Shown here piece after piece: positions 6,644 to 11,448 of a stretch of DNA of 11,448 nt (positions are counted from its first letter, which is position 1; each line of letters begins with the position of its first letter). This DNA comes from Lentzea sp. (lineage in GTDB: Bacteria; Actinomycetota; Actinomycetes; Mycobacteriales; Pseudonocardiaceae). The DNA lies in assembly GCA_030146905.1 (NCBI GenBank), contig JASLAV010000125.1, positions 1 to 11,448 of the forward strand, given 5' to 3'. Under the pieces are notes generated by a model, which did not search any database, was not told the origin of the DNA, and saw only the letters and a program-made list of their open reading frames with translations. The position numbers and the translations under genes were made by a program.

Positions 6644-6844
6644 TCACTCGGGAACCTCGCTTCGTCGCGACGGTTGATCAGGCCCCTCGAAAGGCCCTCG
6701 GCCTGGCGCTGTGGCACCGGATCCGGGACGCTCCGCCCTCTGGATGTAACGCTCACTCCAGAACTTGGACGAGACGTTGGCCATGCCAATCACAACGATC
6801 AGGACCCGGCCGGACCGGCACTGTCACCGGCCCGACCGCCGGAC

Positions 6845-7273
6845 TCACGCCACGGTCGCGTCGACGGTCACCGGGATGTTGCCCCGCGTCGCGTTGGAGT
6901 ACGGGCAGATCGCGTGAGCGGCCTCGGCGAGCTCGTCGGCCACCGCCTGATCCACACCGGACAGTTCGACGTGCAGCGCGGCGCTGAGGCTGAACCCGCC
7001 CTCCTGCGTCGAGTGCACCTGCACCTCCGCGACCACCGCGGAGTCGTTGACCTCCACCTTGCGCTGCGCCGCGACGGCCTTCAGCGCCGAGTGGAAGCAG
7101 GAGGCCCAGCCGGCGGCGAACAGCTGCTCAGGGTTGGTCGCGCCGCCGGGGCCACCCATCTCCTTCGGGATCGCCAGCGAGATGTCGAGCAGGCCGTCGT
7201 CGGTCCTGGCCTGACCTCCCGCCCTGCCGTCCCCGGTGGAGGTGGCGATGCCGGTGTACAGAGGTGCGCTCAT
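6845..7273 (-). CDS. ohr: Organic hydroperoxide resistance protein (OsmC/Ohr family)
   Basis: A thiol peroxidase of 142 residues, the normal length for Ohr. It begins MSAPLYTGIATSTGDGR and carries the two conserved cysteines, C59 in AAGWASCFHSAL and C123 in HAICPYSNATRGN. It also has the family's Arg near position 17 and Glu49 in the NPEQLFAAG segment. Ohr reduces organic hydroperoxides to alcohols in the cytoplasm, and the enzyme disulfide is known to be re-reduced by lipoyl proteins with dihydrolipoamide dehydrogenase. The ATG at 7273 has GGAAGGAG upstream; a start at 7324 would lie inside the promoter. Its promoter carries paired GAACGTTC operators identical in layout to those of the flavin disulfide reductase operon at 825-2826. 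No MarR-type OhrR gene is adjacent, unlike many ohr loci. Confidence 0.95.
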   Translation of the reverse strand: MSAPLYTGIATSTGDGRAGGQARTDDGLLDISLAIPKEMGGPGGATNPEQLFAAGWASCFHSALKAVAAQRKVEVNDSAVVAEVQVHSTQEGGFSLSAALHVELSGVDQAVADELAEAAHAICPYSNATRGNIPVTVDATVA

Positions 7274-7301
7274 GACGAGTACTCCTTCCCCAGTTGTGAT
7301 A

Positions 7302-7371
7302 CCGAACGTTCTATCGCGATACATCCTGACGCACTCGTAGACCTACGTCAAGACCGAACGTTCTACCTCAT
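7302..7371 (-). promoter_or_regulatory. ohr promoter with paired GAACGTTC operators
   Basis: On the minus strand, -35 TTGACG (7346-7351) and -10 CAGGAT (7323-7328) are 17 bp apart. GAACGTTC occurs at 7356-7363, 4 bp upstream of the -35, and at 7304-7311, 11 bp past the -10 and over the likely start of transcription. The 52-bp separation and every internal distance equal those of the promoter at 2853-2922. The proximal sites of both promoters share CGAACGTTCTATC and the distal sites share GAACGTTCTACCT, read on the plus strand. Repression relieved by peroxide is the natural inference for an ohr gene, but the regulator is not in the window. Confidence 0.85.
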
Positions 7372-7623
7372 TACCGATCCCAGCCAAGGGGCAAACCGCT
7401 TGCCAAGACCACGCGGTGCCGGGCTAACCTGCTCCCGTGCCCCTGTCCGTCCGTCTCGCCCGTGGCCGTCGGCCGCGTGGCTGCCGCGCGCCCGCACGGC
7501 GCGTGCTGGGACGCAGGGTCAGGTACGTGATCGGCTCCGAGGCGGGCCAGGTCAACGGGATGCGATGGCGTCGTGCGCCGCGCATCGCGCGGGATCGCTG
7601 AATCCCAGACCAGCCACGACACC
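7372..7623 (+). other. Leader/intergenic stretch upstream of trpB
   Basis: No gene is supported here. A possible trpB promoter is TTGCCA (7400-7405) with TAACCT (7425-7430), but the 19-bp spacer is long. Transcription from there would give a leader of about 220 nt. A short frame at 7560-7601 encodes 13 residues with one Trp ([13 protein letters not shown]). It lacks a convincing ribosome binding site and has no tandem Trp codons, so I do not call a leader peptide. Confidence 0.35.
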
Positions 7624-7644
7624 ACCCGGGACGACGTCCCGGGT
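7624..7644 (+). promoter_or_regulatory. 10-bp-arm palindrome just before trpB RBS
   Basis: ACCCGGGACG (7624-7633) and CGTCCCGGGT (7635-7644) are perfect arms around a single base. The element ends one base before the AGGAG (7646-7650) that serves trpB. As DNA it could be an operator. As RNA it would be a GC-rich hairpin touching the ribosome binding site, able to affect initiation or act in attenuation. There is no U-run after it, so it is not a simple terminator. Confidence 0.5.
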
Positions 7645-7659
7645 CAGGAGCACATCGCC

Positions 7660-8889
7660 ATGGAGCACGACTTCTTCTTCCCGGCCGCGCCGGGAACCCT
7701 CCCCTCCCCCGACGGGTACTTCGGCGCCTTCGGCGGCCGGTTCGTCCCGCAGGCGCTCCTCGCCGCCATCGACCAGGTCGCCGCCGAGTACGAACGGGCG
7801 AAAGCGGATCCCGCCTTCGTCGCCCGGCTGGAGGACCTGCTCGTCCACTACGTCGGACGGCCGAGCGCGCTCACCGAGGTGCCGCGCTTCGCCGCGCACG
7901 CTGGGAACGCGCGGATCTTCCTCAAGCGCGAGGACCTGAACCACACCGGCTCGCACAAGGTGAACAACGCGCTCGGCCAGGCACTGCTGGCCCAGCGGAT
8001 GGGCAAGACCCGCGTCATCGCCGAGACCGGAGCCGGTTCGCACGGCGTCGCGACGGCCACCGCGTGCGCGTTGATCGGCCTCTCCTGCACCGTCTACATG
8101 GGAGAGACGGACATGCGCCGCCAAGCCGTCAACGTGGCGCGGATGGAACTCCTCGGCGCCGAGGTCATCCCGGTGACGTCCGGATCCCGCACGCTCAAGG
8201 ACGCCATCAACGAGACGTTCCGGGACTGGGTCGCCCGCACCGAGGACACGCACTACCTGTTCGGCACGGTCGCAGGGCCGCACCCGTTCCCCGCGATGAT
8301 CCGCGACTTCCAGCGCGTCATCGGCGTCGAGGCCCGCCGCCAGCTCCTCGAACGGACAGGGCGGCTGCCCGACGCGGCGATCGCGTGCGTCGGCGGCGGC
8401 TCCAACGCGATCGGCCTGTTCCACGCCTTCCTCGACGACCGCGACGTGCGCCTGATCGGTTGCGAGGCCGCGGGACACGGCGTGCGCAGCGGGGAACACT
8501 CCGCTTCCCTGTCGGCGGGCGAACCGGGAGTGCTGCACGGTTCGCGTTCCTACGTGCTGCAGGACGACGAGGGCCAGATCCAGGAGGCCTGGTCGATCTC
8601 CGCCGGCCTCGACTACCCCGGCGTGGGCCCGGAACACGCGCACCTGCACGAGTCCGGCCGCGCCGAGTACCGCCCGGTCACCGACGACGAGGCGATGCAC
8701 GCGTTCCGGCTGCTCGCGACCACGGAGGGCATCGTCCCGGCGATCGAGAGCGCGCACGCACTGGCCGGCGCCCTCCAGGTAGGGGCAGAACTCGGCCCTG
8801 ACGCCGTCATCCTGGTGAACCTGTCGGGACGCGGCGACAAGGACATGGACACGGCGTCCGTCCACTTCGGACTGGAGGCGGCCCGGTGA
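7660..8889 (+). CDS. trpB: Tryptophan synthase beta subunit
   Basis: The PLP enzyme that joins indole and L-serine to make L-tryptophan, working as an alpha2-beta2 complex with TrpA. The 409 residues fit the TrpB1 type. Key features are FGGRFVP (24-30), the PLP Lys100 in [15 protein letters not shown], the catalytic Glu122 in AETGAGSHG, the phosphate-binding GGGSN, the [11 protein letters not shown] segment, and the C-terminal SGRGDKD. AGGAG lies 9 nt upstream of the ATG at 7660; a longer in-frame start at 7573 would place coding sequence over the palindrome and lacks a ribosome binding site. The stop overlaps the trpA start (GTGA), indicating coupling. No trpC, trpD, trpE or trpF is in the window, so this pair is separated from the rest of the pathway or is an extra copy. 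Confidence 0.97.
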   Translation: MEHDFFFPAAPGTLPSPDGYFGAFGGRFVPQALLAAIDQVAAEYERAKADPAFVARLEDLLVHYVGRPSALTEVPRFAAHAGNARIFLKREDLNHTGSHKVNNALGQALLAQRMGKTRVIAETGAGSHGVATATACALIGLSCTVYMGETDMRRQAVNVARMELLGAEVIPVTSGSRTLKDAINETFRDWVARTEDTHYLFGTVAGPHPFPAMIRDFQRVIGVEARRQLLERTGRLPDAAIACVGGGSNAIGLFHAFLDDRDVRLIGCEAAGHGVRSGEHSASLSAGEPGVLHGSRSYVLQDDEGQIQEAWSISAGLDYPGVGPEHAHLHESGRAEYRPVTDDEAMHAFRLLATTEGIVPAIESAHALAGALQVGAELGPDAVILVNLSGRGDKDMDTASVHFGLEAAR

Positions 8890-9695
8890 GCGGCAACCTG
8901 CGACTCCTCACCGACACGCTCGCACGGGCCGGGCGCGAGGGCCGGGCCGCACTCGTCACCTACCTGCCGGCCGGCTTCCCCACCGTCGACGACGGGATCG
9001 CCGCGGTGCTGGCCACCCTCGACGCCGGCGCGGACGTCGTCGAGGTCGGCCTGCCGCACAGCGATCCGGTGCTGGACGGCCCGGTCATCCAGACGGCGGA
9101 CGACGTCGCACTGCGCGGCGGCGTCAGGATCGCCGACGTTTTGCGCACCGTGCGGGAAGTCCACGCCGCCACGGGCAAACCGGTGCTGGTCATGTCGTAC
9201 TGGAACCCCGTGTCGCGCTACGGCGTCGAGCGGTTCGCACGCGAACTGGCCGAGGCGGGCGGCGCGGGCTGCGTGCTGCCGGACCTGCCGGTGGCCGAGT
9301 CGGCACCGTGGCGAACGCAGGCCGAGATCCACGGACTGGCCACCGTGTTCGTGGTCGCGCCGAGCAGCACGGACGCGCAACTGGCGGAAACGGCCGCGGC
9401 CGGAACCGGCTTCGTCTACGCCTCCGCGCTGATGGGCGTCACCGGAACCCGCGACTCGGTGGACGACGCCGCCGCCGTGCTGGCGGACAGGCTCCGCGCC
9501 ATCACCGGCCTGCCGGTCTGCGTCGGCATGGGCGTCGCCGACGCGGACCAGGCCGCGCACGTCGCCGGGTTCGCCGACGGCGTGATCGTCGGGTCGGCAC
9601 TGGTCGCGACGCTCCTCGACGCGGACGACCTGGCCGGCGGCAGGACCGCGCTCACCCGGCTCACCGCACAACTCGCTGCCGGAGTGCGCCGCTAG
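8886..9695 (+). CDS. trpA: Tryptophan synthase alpha subunit
   Basis: Cleaves indole-3-glycerol phosphate to indole, which is channelled to TrpB. At 269 residues it is full length. The catalytic acids are in [15 protein letters not shown]: Glu53 corresponds to E. coli Glu49 and Asp64 to Asp60. Other barrel landmarks are [10 protein letters not shown] (24-33), [27 protein letters not shown] (loop 6 region) and the phosphate-binding [11 protein letters not shown] near the C-terminus. The segment after the fourth strand reads [12 protein letters not shown], where many actinobacterial TrpA proteins have PDLIPDEA, a modest divergence. The GTG start at 8886 overlaps the trpB stop by four bases. A strong hairpin follows 7 bp after the TAG stop, so the operon appears to end here. 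Confidence 0.96.
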   Translation: MSGNLRLLTDTLARAGREGRAALVTYLPAGFPTVDDGIAAVLATLDAGADVVEVGLPHSDPVLDGPVIQTADDVALRGGVRIADVLRTVREVHAATGKPVLVMSYWNPVSRYGVERFARELAEAGGAGCVLPDLPVAESAPWRTQAEIHGLATVFVVAPSSTDAQLAETAAAGTGFVYASALMGVTGTRDSVDDAAAVLADRLRAITGLPVCVGMGVADADQAAHVAGFADGVIVGSALVATLLDADDLAGGRTALTRLTAQLAAGVRR

Positions 9696-9702
9696 ACGAG
9701 AA

Positions 9703-9730
9703 GTGGCCGGGCCCGAGCGGGCCCGGCCAC
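9703..9730 (+). terminator. Hairpin terminator after trpA
   Basis: GTGGCCGGGCCC (9703-9714) and GGGCCCGGCCAC (9719-9730) form a perfect 12-bp stem with a 4-nt GAGC loop, 7 bp beyond the trpA stop. There is no T-run, which is common for terminators in high-GC actinobacteria. The symmetrical stem could also stop transcription arriving on the minus strand from the gene ending at 9772. Confidence 0.85.
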
Positions 9731-9771
9731 CTCACCGACCGATGAGCTCAGGGCTCTGCTCGGCCTGGGGC

Positions 9772-10395
9772 TCAGCCGGTGAACTCGTCGACGGCGAGGG
9801 CGAAGCCCCAGTGTCCGACCCCGTTGGCGGCGAGGCCCATCGTCACCAAGCCCATTCCTTCCAGCCAGTGCGCCATCTTCAGGCCACCGACGTCCAGCGG
9901 GCGCAGCCCGAGGCTCTCGACGAACGCCGCCACGCGGGCCTTGGCCCCCGCGTCGTCGCCGGCGATGAAGACGTCGGGCCTGCCCTTCTCCAGGACGTCG
10001 CGGAAGATGGTGTTGAACGCCTTCACCACGCCGGCGCCCGCCGGGGCCACCTCGGCGGCCTCCTGTGCGATCGAGGTCTGCCCGCTGTGGGCCAGTCCGT
10101 CGAACGTGGCGTTGAAGGGGTTGCTGATGTCGACGATGACCTTGCCCGCCAGGGCGTCCCCGAACTCGGCGACGACCGGAACGACACCCTTGGACAACAG
10201 GGCCGTGATGACGATGTCCCCTGCCGGGGCGGCGCCCCACTCGCCCGTCGTCGTGCCGCCGCCCAGTGCCTCGGCCAGGGCAGCGGCCTTGGCCTGATCG
10301 CGTCCCACGACCTCGACGGTGTTGCCGCCCGCCACCGCGAGCGTGCCGATGGTGCGGGCCATGTTCCCCGTGCCGATGAGGGTGATGCCGCTCAT
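9772..10395 (-). CDS. F420-type NADP oxidoreductase-like small dehydrogenase
   Basis: A 207-residue protein made mostly of one dinucleotide-binding domain: ITLIGTGNMARTIG (4-17) is the glycine-rich loop, and VVGRD (29-33) follows the second strand with an Arg that favours NADP. SNPFN and a C-terminal KMAHWLEGM segment are as in the NADPH-dependent F420 reductase family. Members move hydride between NADPH and coenzyme F420 or act on related substrates. The small size and generic motifs do not prove F420 use. The ATG at 10395 is preceded only by a weak AAGAGAG about 10 nt upstream. It lies 73 bp downstream of the SDR gene on the same strand, and a near-palindrome in the gap suggests its own control. 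Confidence 0.8.
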   Translation of the reverse strand: MSGITLIGTGNMARTIGTLAVAGGNTVEVVGRDQAKAAALAEALGGGTTTGEWGAAPAGDIVITALLSKGVVPVVAEFGDALAGKVIVDISNPFNATFDGLAHSGQTSIAQEAAEVAPAGAGVVKAFNTIFRDVLEKGRPDVFIAGDDAGAKARVAAFVESLGLRPLDVGGLKMAHWLEGMGLVTMGLAANGVGHWGFALAVDEFTG

Positions 10396-10425
10396 GAGGT
10401 GTGCTCTCTTCTTGCTGTCGGGGTG

Positions 10426-10445
10426 TTGTTCCGGTATCCGAACAA
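10426..10445. promoter_or_regulatory. Imperfect palindrome upstream of the F420-reductase-like gene
   Basis: TTGTTC (10426-10431) and GAACAA (10440-10445) are perfect 6-bp arms with an 8-bp centre that is itself partly symmetric, giving a 20-bp near-palindrome about 30 bp before the ATG at 10395. The size and position suit an operator. The regulator is unknown. Confidence 0.45.
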
Positions 10446-10468
10446 TGCGGTGAACAGGTTCTCCGCCG

Positions 10469-11404
10469 TCAGCCGACGGAGAAGTAGTGGCCGTTGTCCA
10501 AATCGTCGAGCAGGCCGGGCTGAGCGGGTTCCCAGCCGAGGGCCTTGCGGGTGACGAGGCTGGAGGCCGGGTAGCTCTTCGTGACGATGTTCGCGAGGAA
10601 CCCGAAATAGCCCGGCACCATCAGCTCGTCCCCGGGAACGCTCACGGCGGGCAGACTCAGACGGCTTCCGATGGCCTCGGCGATCTCGCGGAACGGGATG
10701 GCTCCGTCCGCGATCGCGTGCCACCGTTCGCCGGCCGGAGCCTTTTCCAGCGCCAAGCGGAACAAGGAGGCGGCATCGCGGATGTGCACGGCGTTCCACA
10801 GGTTCGCGCCGTCTCCGGGGTAGCCGGCGAAGCCCTTGTCCTTCGCGAGAGCGATCAGTTGCGCGAGGAAGCCCGCACGATCGGCCGTGCTGTGCGCGAT
10901 GGTGGCGATCCGCACGACCGAGGACCGCACTCCCCGCTCGGCGAGGCCGACCACGGTGGTCTCCACGACGTTGCGAGCCCGGAGGGTGCCTTTGTGCTCA
11001 TCGCCGGCGGGAAGCGCCGGATCCTCCTCGGTGACCGGCCGGCCGAGGTTGCCGGGCGAGCCGATGCTCCCTGCCACGACCAGCGGCTTTCCGGTTTCCG
11101 CGAGTGCCTCGCCGTAGGCGTGCATGATCGGGACCTCCGCGGCGGCCACCGCGTCGATCCCGCCGGACAAGAGCAGGTCTCGCCTCTGCGCGACGTGGAT
11201 GACGCCGTCGGAGCCCGCAGCCGCCTCCTTGAGCCCGTCGAGATCCTCGACGTCGCCGCGACGCACCTCCGCTCCGAGCGCGGACAGTGCCGTCGCGGCC
11301 GTGTCCGACCGAGCCAGGCCGGTGACCTCGTGCCCGGCGGCGATGAGCTCGGGGATGATGTGCGAACCGGAGTGGCCGGTCCCGCCAGTGACGAAAACGC
11401 GCAC
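10469..11404 (-). CDS. Atypical SDR / NAD(P)-dependent epimerase-like protein
   Basis: A 311-residue Rossmann-fold protein with TGGTGHSG (6-13) as the cofactor loop and Arg32 after the second strand (GLARSD), suggesting NADP. The overall order (GDVEDLDGL, GVIHVAQ, VVAGSIGS, GVRSSVVRI, WNAVHIRDAASLFRLAL) is that of extended/atypical SDRs related to epimerases and 3-beta-hydroxysteroid dehydrogenase-like proteins. The usual YxxxK pair is not visible: the expected place reads HKGTLRARNVVETT. The reaction therefore cannot be predicted. The GTG at 11404 has AAGGAG 7 nt upstream. A weak 6-bp stem (10460-10482) overlaps the stop codon and could be a poor terminator. The F420-reductase-like gene follows after 73 bp, and co-transcription is possible. 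Confidence 0.85.
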   Translation of the reverse strand: MRVFVTGGTGHSGSHIIPELIAAGHEVTGLARSDTAATALSALGAEVRRGDVEDLDGLKEAAAGSDGVIHVAQRRDLLLSGGIDAVAAAEVPIMHAYGEALAETGKPLVVAGSIGSPGNLGRPVTEEDPALPAGDEHKGTLRARNVVETTVVGLAERGVRSSVVRIATIAHSTADRAGFLAQLIALAKDKGFAGYPGDGANLWNAVHIRDAASLFRLALEKAPAGERWHAIADGAIPFREIAEAIGSRLSLPAVSVPGDELMVPGYFGFLANIVTKSYPASSLVTRKALGWEPAQPGLLDDLDNGHYFSVG

Positions 11405-11448
11405 GCTAGTGCTCCTTGTGAATATGTGGCGCGAGAATCTATTTCGCG
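11405..11448 (-). promoter_or_regulatory. Leader of the SDR gene with partial symmetric element
   Basis: Upstream of the SDR ribosome binding site the minus strand reads CATATT, a possible -10 box. Further out, at 11430-11448, CGCGA and TCGCG form 5-bp arms of an imperfect 19-bp palindrome that may continue past the window edge. Not enough sequence is present to judge. Confidence 0.25.

Noticed and set aside
6644..6784. Small minus-strand frame of 46 residues (starting MANVSSKFWSERYIQ) between ohr and the gene remnant
   Set aside because: No ribosome binding site precedes the ATG, no family is recognised, and the second half is low-complexity. The 199-bp gap is better left unassigned.
6805..6844. 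Terminator after ohr
   Set aside because: The CCGG-rich text gives only 4-6 bp stems with long loops and no consistent hairpin, so no terminator is called.
7560..7601. Trp leader peptide (13 codons, one Trp) for attenuation of trpBA
   Set aside because: Only one Trp codon, no convincing ribosome binding site, and no alternative terminator with a U-run was found.

Overview
The window is very GC-rich, with dense GC-biased third codon positions, frequent GTG starts and AGGAG-type ribosome binding sites. This fits a high-GC actinomycete. A member of the Pseudonocardiaceae or a similar family is a guess from gene content and has not been tested. Nine apparently intact protein genes, one decayed gene fragment, one tandem-repeat array and several strong inverted repeats can be supported.

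Layout. Positions 1-822 hold a degenerate tandem array of about 141-bp units that ends on the stop codon of the first gene. Next, on the minus strand, come a two-gene operon (DUF308-like membrane protein, then a flavin disulfide reductase of the lipoamide dehydrogenase fold; 825-2826) and a cytochrome P450 with a ketopantoate-reductase-like protein (2944-5096). A divergent TetR-family regulator follows on the plus strand (5266-5955). A 5'-truncated, frameshifted remnant of a hydantoinase B / acetone carboxylase alpha type gene (about 5888-6643, minus) overlaps the TetR 3' end. An Ohr-type organic hydroperoxide reductase (6845-7273, minus) is divergent from trpB-trpA (7660-9695, plus), which ends in a strong hairpin. 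The window closes with a small F420-type NADP oxidoreductase-like protein and an atypical SDR (9772-11404, minus).

The most interesting signal is regulatory. The promoters of the membrane-protein/flavin-reductase operon and of ohr, 4.4 kb apart, share one architecture. Each has a GAACGTTC palindrome 4 bp upstream of a TTGAC -35 box, a 17-bp spacer, and a second GAACGTTC 11 bp past the -10 box; the two palindromes lie exactly 52 bp apart in both. This implies one repressor, not encoded here, controlling both units. Ohr enzymes are known to be recycled by lipoyl/dihydrolipoamide dehydrogenase dithiols. The co-regulated disulfide reductase could therefore be a dedicated electron donor for peroxide defence, although its canonical catalytic His is replaced by Phe. 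That functional link is inference.

Other points of interest are the P450/reductase-like/TetR cassette with an 11-bp-arm palindrome, an isolated trpBA pair with a hairpin immediately before the trpB ribosome binding site, and the repeat array, whose units begin with a sequence resembling the 3' end of the adjacent gene.
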